From Scytonema tolypothrichoides VB-61278 (GTDB lineage Bacteria > Cyanobacteriota > Cyanobacteriia > Cyanobacteriales > Nostocaceae), in assembly GCF_000828085.3 (NCBI RefSeq), contig NZ_JXCA02000019.1, positions 149,248-213,247 on the forward strand: a stretch of 64,000 bases of DNA, written 5' to 3'. Below are positions 35,836-43,920 of the stretch, piece by piece. How positions within the stretch are numbered: position 1 is the stretch's first letter; each line of letters starts with the position of its first letter. Under the pieces are notes generated by a model that saw only the letters and a program-made list of their open reading frames with translations, made no database searches and was not told where the DNA came from. A program made the translations under genes and the position numbers.

Positions 35836-37293
35836 TCACAAATAATTTCTAAATTGCATCTCCTGGTGTACGCTTTCTAGCTCCTTTTGAGTAGAGTCGA
35901 ATTCATTTTTAGTACTATTTAGTACCTGTTTTGTCATCTGTAGTTCCTGAGTCACCTTTGCCAGGGATGATTTTAAGCGTTCAATTTCATCCTCTAACCA
36001 TACATTGCGGGTGACATCAACAAAAGTGAGGTTTGTGCCTAGCAGTCTACCGCTCGGATCTGATATTGGTGTGATATGGATGTCTAGATAAATTGTGCCA
36101 TTATCAGTAACCCACTCTATATGTTTGTGGCTGAGCGAGCGGCGATTGCTTTCAACACTGGATTTCGCCCAATCGCGCCTCGCGATGCTCCCTTTGGGAG
36201 CATCGCGAGTTAGCTGGCGAACATTAGCCCATAAATCTGCAAGTCGCCCCACCTCTAGATCTTGCACTTGCGCACCTATATCGCTGTTGTTCAAACGAAA
36301 CAGGGCGTAAGCTTGTTCGTTAGCTAGAAGCAAGCGACCACTGCGATCCACTGCTAGCTGAGCAAATGGGCTAGTCTCGAAGGCTGCTTTCCACATATGG
36401 GTTTGGGTAGTGAAAGGGTCAACTGCTTTTTTGGTGCGAGTCTGGGGTCTAAGCAGCAGGTGCTCTTGTAAGGTGAGTTTTTCTCCTTTGGCAAAAATAC
36501 GATGCTTCAAACTGACAGTGGTGAAGATATATCTATTTTCGGTCAAGCCTTCTGAGTTACCTAGGAAGAGAAAGCCGTTATCAGTTAAAGCAAAATGAAA
36601 GCGAACCAGAGTCTTTGCTTGGGTTTCGGGTTTGAAGTATATCAGCACGTTGCGGCACACAACCAGGTCAATTTTGGACATGGGGGCATTCTTCGCCAAG
36701 TCATGGTGACCAAAAATGATTGTGCGACGTAGTTTGAAGTCAAAAACGTAGCGCTGCTGGGTTTGCTCAAAGTATTTGGACAGTAGCTGACTCCCAATGC
36801 CTGTTACCTCTTTGTCGCTATAACTTGCTCGCCGCGCCTCAGAAAGTGCATCTTCATCTACATCTGTGGCGAAAATTTGCACTCGCTGCAAATATTGCTC
36901 GATGCCAAGAATCTCAGCTAGCAACATAGCCAGTGTATAAACTTCCTGTCCAGAAGCACAGCCAGCACTCCAAACTCGGATTTTTTCATGCGGTTGCTTG
37001 TTTGTGATGATTTGGGGAATAATTTGCTTCGCCATATAATCCCAGGAATCGCGATCGCGAAAAAAGCCAGAGTAGTTAATTAAGATGGTGTTAAGTAGAG
37101 GAATACATTCGTCAGGATGATTCTGTAGATATTGCAAGTAGTTCCCATAGTTCTCAATTTTTAACTGCTGCATACGGCATTGCAACCGACGCATCAAGGT
37201 ACCATCCTTATAACCTGTCAGATCGTAATCACAGTTCTGCTTGAGGTAGTCCAGCAAAGCTTCAAACTCTGGGTCACGCTCTGATATACTCAT
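35836..37293 (-). CDS. CheR-type methyltransferase with C-terminal PAS and coiled coil
   Basis: The 485-aa protein has the CheR N-terminal helical domain (about 8-70, LLDYLKQNCDYDLTGY). The S-adenosylmethionine-binding domain follows (about 85-280), with NYSGFFRDRDSW, VWSAGCASGQE, ATDVDEDAL and VVCRNVLIYF. Next are a PAS domain (about 300-410) and a coiled coil (about 415-480). CheR proteins methylate glutamates of chemoreceptors, but no receptor, CheB or CheA is nearby. The PAS suggests a regulatory use in the adjoining kinase island. A 27-bp palindrome is inserted in the PAS coding part. Confidence 0.88.
   Translation of the reverse strand: MSISERDPEFEALLDYLKQNCDYDLTGYKDGTLMRRLQCRMQQLKIENYGNYLQYLQNHPDECIPLLNTILINYSGFFRDRDSWDYMAKQIIPQIITNKQPHEKIRVWSAGCASGQEVYTLAMLLAEILGIEQYLQRVQIFATDVDEDALSEARRASYSDKEVTGIGSQLLSKYFEQTQQRYVFDFKLRRTIIFGHHDLAKNAPMSKIDLVVCRNVLIYFKPETQAKTLVRFHFALTDNGFLFLGNSEGLTENRYIFTTVSLKHRIFAKGEKLTLQEHLLLRPQTRTKKAVDPFTTQTHMWKAAFETSPFAQLAVDRSGRLLLANEQAYALFRLNNSDIGAQVQDLEVGRLADLWANVRQLTRDAPKGSIARRDWAKSSVESNRRSLSHKHIEWVTDNGTIYLDIHITPISDPSGRLLGTNLTFVDVTRNVWLEDEIERLKSSLAKVTQELQMTKQVLNSTKNEFDSTQKELESVHQEMQFRNYL
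36181..36207. repeat. Perfect palindrome inside the cheR-like gene
   Basis: CGCGATGCTCCC-TTT-GGGAGCATCGCG is a perfect inverted repeat of 27 bp, in frame with the gene. It codes about nine residues (TRDAPKGSIAR region, about 362-371) within the PAS domain. Its length, a multiple of three, keeps the gene open. Confidence 0.8.
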
Positions 37294-37460
37294 GGTATGC
37301 TCCTTTGAGGTTGCTAAGTAACCACTTCAGAGCGCCTGCTTTTCTTATATGTACGTAACATATACTTTTATCCAAAACTCTATTGTGAAATGTTTTAAAA
37401 GCACTTCACCTGAAACGCTCCTACAAAATAAAACTTTAATAGTTTTTTGATATATCTCCT

Positions 37461-40400
37461 TTAAAGGTTAGCACCAATCAGCGGTAACGTAACAGTAAAA
37501 GTTGCACCTTGCCCAATTCCAGGACTTTCGGCGTAGATGCTGCCACCGTGGAGTTCTACCAGGTGACGAGCGATCGCCAGTCCTAAACCTAGTCCTTTAG
37601 TAGAGGTTGAACTTTCTGCTTGACGGAAGCTGTCAAAGACATAAGGCAGAAACTCAGCAGCTATTCCGCAACCAGTGTCACTCACCAGGATCTGAGCGTG
37701 AGTTTGGTTAGCATTAAGACGAACTTCAATTCTTCCTCCTTTCGGGGTAAATTTGATGGCGTTGGTCAGTAAATTTAAGACAATTTGCTGCAAACGATCT
37801 GGATCGCCTTGAATTATTATTGGTAAAGGGTTAAGCAGACTACTTAGCTCAATGTCTTTGGTTTGTTGGGTTTGATGCACTGTGGCGTTAAGCGTAGCTC
37901 TGCCGCAGGCAATCGCCATTTCAATCACCGATTGCAGTTCAACAGGCTCAAGATTGAGACGCAGTTTGCCTGCGGTAATCCGTGAAATATCCAGCAAGTC
38001 TGATATCAGTTTAGCTTGCAGGGTGGCATTGCGCTCAATTGTCTCCAGCGATTTCATCAGCATAGAGTGACTGGGCGGATTGGCACGGAGTAACCGCGTC
38101 CAACCGAGAATAGCAACCAGGGGAGTATTTAGTTCGTGAGAAACGGTTGATAGCATCTCGTCCTTCCTGCGGCTAATTGTTCTTTCCTGGCGGAGTGCTT
38201 CAAGGCGCAGTTGCGCCATTTGGAGATGGGCTAAAACACGGGTAACAAGTTCGGTGGCAGAGAAGGGTTTGATTAGGTAGTCGTCCGCTCCCGCTTGGAG
38301 TCCTTCTATCACCGAGTCTTCCCCTGCACGGGCAGAAAGCAGGATGATGGGAACTTCTCTTGTACGCACGTCAGCACGCAATGCTTTGAGCAACTCAAAA
38401 CCGTCTAGCTGTGGCATCATCACATCACTCAGTACCAGATCCGGCACTCGCTCTTGTGCCGCCGCCAGCGCTGCTGCTCCATCCGCAACCGCTTCAACTT
38501 GAACGTGTTCGCTCAGTATCCGCGTCAGGTAATATCGGATATCGGCATTGTCATCGACAAGGAGGACGCGAGCAGCAGAAGGAGAATGAGGGAGTGTGGG
38601 AGTGTGGGAGTGAGGGAGTGAGGGAGTGAGGGAGTGAGGGAGTGAGGGAGTGAAAGACAATTTCCCTCCTTCCCTCCTTTCGTCCTCTTCCGGCAACCAC
38701 CGCTCTGCCTCCTCTACATAAGGAGCAGCACCGAATGCCGTTGATACTAGCGTGCGTGCTACTTCGATACGGTCATTTGGCAGGTGAGCTGTGCCCAAAG
38801 GAATAGTGACGGTGAAGCAAGTTCCCTGCACTACGGTGCTGCTCACGTCTACGGTGCCACCATTTAGTCGAATCAGTTCATGCACCAGCGCTAGACCAAT
38901 CCCAGACCCTTCATGAGTCCTTGCTTTTGCTCCTCGTACCTGGTAGAATCGCTCAAACAGATGGGGTAGTTCTTCTGGTGGAATTCCTGTGCCGGTATCT
39001 TGCACTTGTAGCCTTACATGATGGTCATCAGCAGGATACAGTCTGACAGCAATTTCGCCTTCTAGGGTGAACTTAAAGGCGTTGGAGAGCAGGTTGAGGA
39101 CAATTTTTTCCCACATCTCCCGGTCTACATACACTGGTTCTGGCAACGGTGGACAATCGACTATGAGCCGCAGCCCTGCCCGCTCAATGGCAGAACGAAA
39201 TACACTTGCTAGCTCAGTTGTCAACAGTGCCAAGTCTGTTGCTTCGTATACTGCTTCCATTCGTCCGGCTTCGATGCGGGAGAAGTCGAGCAGGGTGTTG
39301 ACTAGTTTCAGCAGCCGAATCGCGTTTCGATGCGCCAGTTCCAGTCGTTCGCGGTGAGGGGGCGCGAGGGGATGAGTGCGATCGCTCAAGGCATCTTGTA
39401 GCGGAGCCAGCAGCAGCGTTAGCGGAGTGCGGAACTCATGACTGACGTTGCTGAAGAAGAGGGTTTTGGTGCGATCAAGTTCTGCCAGTGCTTCTACTCT
39501 TTGGCGTTCTTGTTCACGGGCAGATTGCTCTCGAAATCGCTGAATTTCCGATTCACGCAGGGCTGCTTCAGCACGGGCGCGTTCGACCGCCGCCCAGGTG
39601 CGTTCAGCGACCTCGCGCACCAGTGCTTCCTCGTCGGGTGTCCATTGGCGGGGCAGGGTCTGTTGCACGTAGAAGACCGAGACCCAGCGGCCTTCCTTCA
39701 ACAGGGGCACGGCGAGGCTCGCGCGCAATCCGCCGATCGCGTCGAAAGCGTCCTCGACGCCGCGCGTCCGTGCGTCTGCGAGGGCATCGTTGAGGATGAC
39801 GGTGCGCCCTGCCCGATAAGCTGCGATTAACTCCGACTCTGAACCAAAGTCGTCAAGGCAGAGCGTGCCCCTGAGGCTTGCCATGATCCCGTCCGTCCAG
39901 TCGCGCTCGATGATCAAGAATGCGCCGGTCGCATCCACCTCGCCGTAACCGCACCGCCCGACCCCGAGATGGTGCCCAAGCGCCTCGCTCGCAGCGACCA
40001 TGATCTCGACGGGGTCGGCGATTGGGCGCAGCCGGTCGGCGAGGCTGAGCAGAAACGCCTGTCGTTTTTCGGCTCGTTTGCGCTCAGTAATATCATTGAA
40101 AATGACTGCAAGGCGAGGTTCGTCCTCAGTCCGAAAGGCGTAGATTTCCAAGATACGCTTGATGCTGGGAACGTCGATTTTAAACCGAATCGGTTCACCT
40201 GTTTTCAAGACATTCTCGTAAATCTCGTATCCGGCTTCCGGTGCATCGGGAAAGGCTTCACGAATCGTTTTTCCAACGACATCGCTGATGCCAGTCTGCA
40301 CTGCAAACGCTGGATTCGCTTCAATGTAGCGAAAATCAATTGGTTCCCCTTCAACTCGTTCAATGATGCAGAACCCTTCGTCAATCGAATTGAACAGCGT

Positions 40401-42974
40401 GCGATATTTTGCTTCCGATGCGCGCAGGGCAACTTCTGCTTGTTTTTGCTCGGTGATATCGCTCGCCGCACCAAACCATTTGACGATTTCGCCCGTTTCA
40501 TTTATCAGCCCAATGGCGCGTGAGAATGTCCAGCCCACTGTGCCATCTAGCCGAATGACGCGGTGTTCCAATTCAAAATTGCTGCGGGTTGCGATCGCTC
40601 GGTTGATCGCCGCCCAGACTTGCGGCTTATCGGTTTCGGGAATGTATGCTTCCGTCCAATCGCGACGCGGATTTTCAGTTGTGGTGACAAACGCTTTACC
40701 TTTGAGGAAAAGCATCTCGCGCCAATCTGCGCTCATTTCATAAATGATGTCCGAAGCCGCACTGACAAAAGTGCGGAATTTTTCCTCAGACTCGCGCAGG
40801 GCTTCTTCGGCACGCTTGCGAGCGGTGATATTTTGCGAAATGCCGATCGCTCGCACCGGAACATTTTGCGCGTCACGGATCAGCACACCGGATACGAGAA
40901 ACCATTGCATCTGGTGGTCTCGCGTGAAGGTTCGCATTTCGTAATCAAAGCGATCGCCATTAATCAAGGCATCCTCAAAGGCTTGGCGGACAATGGCGCG
41001 ATCGTCTGGGTGAACCTGTTCTAGATTTTCCTCAAAATTGTCTGTCAGCAAATTGCCCGTCACACGCTCGACGTTTTGGGAGAACTTCGGGACACTCGTT
41101 CGCAAATCAAATTCCCAAGCATACATATCGGCAGCTTCAGTAGCCAGCCGTAACCGCTCTTCCGATTCGCGCAGTGATTCTTCGGCTTTTTTACGGTCAG
41201 TAATGTCATACGAAACCGCAAGCACTGCATAGACTTCGCCATTTGGAGAACGAAGCGGGGTTCCTCGCGAGACGTACGAGCGATCATGGGCATTGTGCTC
41301 ATGCTCAAACAGCTCACCCGCCAGTGCTTGACGGTATATCGGCTCATAATATGCCGCTAATTCGGGTGGTAGCACCTCAAAAATCGTACGCCCAACAAAA
41401 TTTTCCGGTTTGAATCCGGCGATCGCCAATGCTTCTCCTTCAGCTAGCAAGTAGCGGAGATTGCGGTCAACGACAAACGCCGCCCCACCCGGCAGATTCT
41501 CAATCATCACCTGCAAGCGTTCTTCCGATTCGCGCAGGGCTACTTCTGAAAGCTTGCGATCAGTGATGTCAAGCGTTACACCGATAGCGCGATCAGCTTT
41601 ACGGTGTTCCCCCTCGCCTGTGAAGAATACCCGCCCTTTATCGAGTAACCAGCGCACGGCTCCATCCGTCCGCACAATGCGAAACTCAAGCTCATAAGGT
41701 CCGGGGGCGTCTGGACTGAGGAATTGACGCATTTGGCTGAAGGTTTGCTCTTGATCGTCGGGGTGAATGAATTCGGATAATCGATCAAAAGTAATTTCTG
41801 CGTCTTCTGGCAAGCCATGAATCGATTTCAGCGTTATTGACCAGTTGATTTGATCAGTTTGCGCAGTATACTCATAGGTACCAAAATTGGCAGCATCGGC
41901 AGCCAGCCGCAGCCGTTCTTCTGATTCGCGTAACGTCTCAAGCGCAGTCCGCTGCTCATGAATGTCGGTGGCGGCTCCGAACCATTGAATAATACGTCCT
42001 TGGGCGTCATAGACCGGACTTGCCTGAATCAGAAACCAGCGATAGTTTCCGTCTGTGCCCCGAATGCGGTGTTCTTGTCGCAGCGGACGATGCTCATCAA
42101 CCGCATTCTGAAAGTTGGCGAGGGATTGGGCTTGCCCTGAGCGTAGCCGAAGGGCGCGATCATCGGGATGGATTACCTCTAGCCAGCCATAGCCCTGTGC
42201 CTCTTCCATCGTTTGCCCGGTGTAGTCGAGCCAGCGCTGGTTATACCAACTCGTGTCACCTGTGGTATCATTGCGCCAGAGCAGATCGGGCACCAGGTTG
42301 ACAATTGCCCGAAAATATGCCTCACTCTCACGCGCCGACTCTTCGGCTCGCTGGCGTTCGACAACAAGAGCTTCTAGTTGGGCATTCTTCGCCAGCAATT
42401 CCTGGGTTTGTCGTTGATTGAGAAGTAGGGCAGCAGCCGTAAAGTCTGCCAAACTCGTCATCACCCGCACGTCTTCCGCGTCAAAGTGTCGCTGCTCATC
42501 GTGGGACATAATCCAGATGGTGCCGAGGGCATGGTTATCTGCGATTAGGGGCAACACCAAGCCTTCGACAACTGGGGTTTTCGCTTCCTGAAAGTAGGTG
42601 AAATACCGTTCAGGATGGGAAAAAAGCACAGGGGCACCCCGCTCCAAGCAAACTCCACAAGGGCTAAAGTTGCGGGGTGTACTGCCGCCTACGTACTGTT
42701 CTAATGTTCCTGCTAATACATTCCAGCGAAAGATTTCTTCACCACTAGGTAACACTTCGAGTAAGCTGACTCCTGCGGTTCCGGCGTTGCATAACTCCAG
42801 CGCAATGTCAACTAAACTTTGGAGCATTATTTCCGGCTGATTCACCAATTGCCGTGCTAATGTATGCAATGCTTGATTTTCTGCCTGTAAGTTTGAGGGA
42901 CGAGGCGAACGCCGAGATAGCTCTTCGGTGATCAAAATATCGTCTAGCGTGATTTCAGATTGAGGGCGTTGCAT
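37461..42974 (-). CDS. Giant hybrid kinase: GAF-PAS(6)-GAF-HisKA-HATPase-REC-HisKA-HATPase
   Basis: The 1837-aa protein has no membrane helix. An N-terminal GAF domain (about 40-200) is followed by six PAS/PAC units (about 220-975, each ending in DITERK-like motifs) and a second GAF (about 985-1140). Kinase core 1 has SHEFRTPL (about 1180) and an HATPase with DTGTGIPPEE. A receiver (about 1467-1585, VLLVDDNADIR and LVLSDVMMP) is followed by kinase core 2 with SHELNTPL (about 1610) and a final HATPase (DTGCGIAAEF, GLGLGLAIARH). It is probably a multi-signal cytosolic sensor with internal phosphorelay. The second GAF looks foreign in base use. An 8-bp tandem array lies before the receiver. Confidence 0.92.
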   Translation of the reverse strand: MQRPQSEITLDDILITEELSRRSPRPSNLQAENQALHTLARQLVNQPEIMLQSLVDIALELCNAGTAGVSLLEVLPSGEEIFRWNVLAGTLEQYVGGSTPRNFSPCGVCLERGAPVLFSHPERYFTYFQEAKTPVVEGLVLPLIADNHALGTIWIMSHDEQRHFDAEDVRVMTSLADFTAAALLLNQRQTQELLAKNAQLEALVVERQRAEESARESEAYFRAIVNLVPDLLWRNDTTGDTSWYNQRWLDYTGQTMEEAQGYGWLEVIHPDDRALRLRSGQAQSLANFQNAVDEHRPLRQEHRIRGTDGNYRWFLIQASPVYDAQGRIIQWFGAATDIHEQRTALETLRESEERLRLAADAANFGTYEYTAQTDQINWSITLKSIHGLPEDAEITFDRLSEFIHPDDQEQTFSQMRQFLSPDAPGPYELEFRIVRTDGAVRWLLDKGRVFFTGEGEHRKADRAIGVTLDITDRKLSEVALRESEERLQVMIENLPGGAAFVVDRNLRYLLAEGEALAIAGFKPENFVGRTIFEVLPPELAAYYEPIYRQALAGELFEHEHNAHDRSYVSRGTPLRSPNGEVYAVLAVSYDITDRKKAEESLRESEERLRLATEAADMYAWEFDLRTSVPKFSQNVERVTGNLLTDNFEENLEQVHPDDRAIVRQAFEDALINGDRFDYEMRTFTRDHQMQWFLVSGVLIRDAQNVPVRAIGISQNITARKRAEEALRESEEKFRTFVSAASDIIYEMSADWREMLFLKGKAFVTTTENPRRDWTEAYIPETDKPQVWAAINRAIATRSNFELEHRVIRLDGTVGWTFSRAIGLINETGEIVKWFGAASDITEQKQAEVALRASEAKYRTLFNSIDEGFCIIERVEGEPIDFRYIEANPAFAVQTGISDVVGKTIREAFPDAPEAGYEIYENVLKTGEPIRFKIDVPSIKRILEIYAFRTEDEPRLAVIFNDITERKRAEKRQAFLLSLADRLRPIADPVEIMVAASEALGHHLGVGRCGYGEVDATGAFLIIERDWTDGIMASLRGTLCLDDFGSESELIAAYRAGRTVILNDALADARTRGVEDAFDAIGGLRASLAVPLLKEGRWVSVFYVQQTLPRQWTPDEEALVREVAERTWAAVERARAEAALRESEIQRFREQSAREQERQRVEALAELDRTKTLFFSNVSHEFRTPLTLLLAPLQDALSDRTHPLAPPHRERLELAHRNAIRLLKLVNTLLDFSRIEAGRMEAVYEATDLALLTTELASVFRSAIERAGLRLIVDCPPLPEPVYVDREMWEKIVLNLLSNAFKFTLEGEIAVRLYPADDHHVRLQVQDTGTGIPPEELPHLFERFYQVRGAKARTHEGSGIGLALVHELIRLNGGTVDVSSTVVQGTCFTVTIPLGTAHLPNDRIEVARTLVSTAFGAAPYVEEAERWLPEEDERREGGKLSFTPSLPHSLTPSLPHSHTPTLPHSPSAARVLLVDDNADIRYYLTRILSEHVQVEAVADGAAALAAAQERVPDLVLSDVMMPQLDGFELLKALRADVRTREVPIILLSARAGEDSVIEGLQAGADDYLIKPFSATELVTRVLAHLQMAQLRLEALRQERTISRRKDEMLSTVSHELNTPLVAILGWTRLLRANPPSHSMLMKSLETIERNATLQAKLISDLLDISRITAGKLRLNLEPVELQSVIEMAIACGRATLNATVHQTQQTKDIELSSLLNPLPIIIQGDPDRLQQIVLNLLTNAIKFTPKGGRIEVRLNANQTHAQILVSDTGCGIAAEFLPYVFDSFRQAESSTSTKGLGLGLAIARHLVELHGGSIYAESPGIGQGATFTVTLPLIGANL
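38589..38652. repeat. 8 x 8-bp tandem array inside the giant kinase gene
   Basis: Eight octamers (AGGGAGTG, TGGGAGTG twice, AGGGAGTG five times) run in a row. On the coding strand they give a cyclic HSLTPSLP peptide in all three phases. Because 8 is not a multiple of 3, gain or loss of one unit would shift the frame between kinase core 1 and the receiver. Confidence 0.92.
42131..42157. repeat. Repeat-derived insertion in the first PAS domain of the giant kinase
   Basis: CTTGCCCTGAGCGTAGCCGA followed by AGGGCGC encodes the residues LRLRSGQAQSL (about 271-281). This breaks the usual run from HPDDRA to the next helix of the PAS fold. The same DNA motif family occurs as intergenic palindromes in cyanobacteria. 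Confidence 0.65.
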
Positions 42975-43028
42975 GGTGCTTATGGCTTTGGCAATTTGGG
43001 AAGAATTTTATTTTACTTTTTCGTTTTG

Positions 43029-43370
43029 CTACCAATATCTAGAAAAAGCTCTTTGTAAAGCAGCCGCAAGTCGCTCTCTCACCTTGGGCGATCGAAATCC
43101 CAGGACAATATCTTGGAGCGCAACGCCGCGCGAAATCAGTTCTCGATCTATGAAAATTTCAGTGCTATTGTGCTGAATCCAGATTTTGCCCTCTATTAAG
43201 TCTAGTTGCATGGCACAACCATAGATGCGATATTCGCCGCGCCAGCCATTGTGCATAACGAGATAGCGATCGCGTTCAGTGTCAAAAATTAATTGAGCCT
43301 CCGGATCATCACCGGCAAAATCTTGTAATAAATCGCGCACAATTTGACGATATTTGTTTATTCGATCCAT
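43029..43370 (-). CDS. XisI family protein (fdxN-element excision controlling factor), without XisH
   Basis: The 113-aa protein shows the XisI pattern: KYRQIVRDLLQDFA, then FDTERDRYLVMHNGWRGEYR, IYGCAMQLDLIEGKIWIQHN, STEI and VALQDIVLGFRSP. In Anabaena, XisI acts with XisF and XisH in excision of the fdxN element in heterocysts. Most homologues are paired with an xisH gene, which is absent here; the upstream genes encode DUF2283 and DUF4258 proteins. The tail past FRSPKVRERL is longer than usual. Function in this place is unknown. Confidence 0.85.
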   Translation of the reverse strand: MDRINKYRQIVRDLLQDFAGDDPEAQLIFDTERDRYLVMHNGWRGEYRIYGCAMQLDLIEGKIWIQHNSTEIFIDRELISRGVALQDIVLGFRSPKVRERLAAALQRAFSRYW

Positions 43371-43437
43371 TGCTCAATCACCTCTTGATCTGGATTGTAA
43401 ATTCTTATTATCAAAGGGTTTTGACTGCACCTATTGA

Positions 43438-43641
43438 TTAGCCATCTGCCCTAATCAATGAGGTTAACTGTTGCCACTGGCTAATTTTATGGGAAGCGTT
43501 GAGAATTTCTACACCAATAACATTGCCTTGTTGATCGTAGTCAAGAATGACTCCGGGCTGCTCTTCGTCGCTTTCTTCAATTGGTGCATCTGACCAACGA
43601 ATCCGTAGAATATCTTGCTCTGTGTCGTATTTAGCTTGCAT
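43438..43641 (-). CDS. DUF2283 family protein, antitoxin-like
   Basis: The 67-aa acidic protein reads YDTEQDILRIRWSDAPIEES, then PGVILDYDQQGNVIGVEILN. This is the DUF2283 signature (an IxLDYDxxGxVVGIEIL-type core). It lies 5 bp downstream of a DUF4258 gene. Such pairs look like toxin-antitoxin modules, with this member as the likely antitoxin. That assignment is inference from gene order and size. Confidence 0.85.
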   Translation of the reverse strand: MQAKYDTEQDILRIRWSDAPIEESDEEQPGVILDYDQQGNVIGVEILNASHKISQWQQLTSLIRADG

Positions 43642-43646
43642 ATTCT

Positions 43647-43898
43647 TTACCGAAGATATTTATTGATTTTGCTAGTTCTGTAGACTGTCACTACTCTGAT
43701 AGGATTAACTTGATCGTTGACATAAGCTCTGAGCAAGTAGGTTTTACCGTTAGCAGCTTCAAATCTTCCTTGATATACCTTTAAGTTGTCCTCCTCTACT
43801 ATTTGTTCGGGTTGGTTAAGTACAAGTTCTAGAACCTGTAAAGGTATATTTCTTTCTACAAGTTCTTCTTGAGCATGAATAGATAGCTGAAAATCCAT
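43647..43898 (-). CDS. DUF4258 family protein, toxin-like
   Basis: The 83-aa protein has the DUF4258 pattern. SIHAQEELVERNIPLQVLEL is followed by NQPEQIVEED, YQGRFEAANGKTYLLRAYVN and a final VVTVYRTSKINKYL. This small beta-rich fold is related to BrnT/RelE-like toxins. It stands first in a pair with the DUF2283 gene, 22 bp after the stop of a hybrid kinase. Confidence 0.85.
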   Translation of the reverse strand: MDFQLSIHAQEELVERNIPLQVLELVLNQPEQIVEEDNLKVYQGRFEAANGKTYLLRAYVNDQVNPIRVVTVYRTSKINKYLR

Positions 43899-43920
43899 GG
43901 TCTTTCACGATATTGCCCTG

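Noticed and set aside
38400-42370. Many open frames on the plus strand opposite the giant kinase
   Set aside because: They are shadows in the antisense of a long, well-supported gene with continuous domain content.
43029-43370. An fdxN-type excision element around xisI
   Set aside because: No site-specific recombinase gene, no nif/fdx gene and no flanking direct-repeat core is visible in the window.
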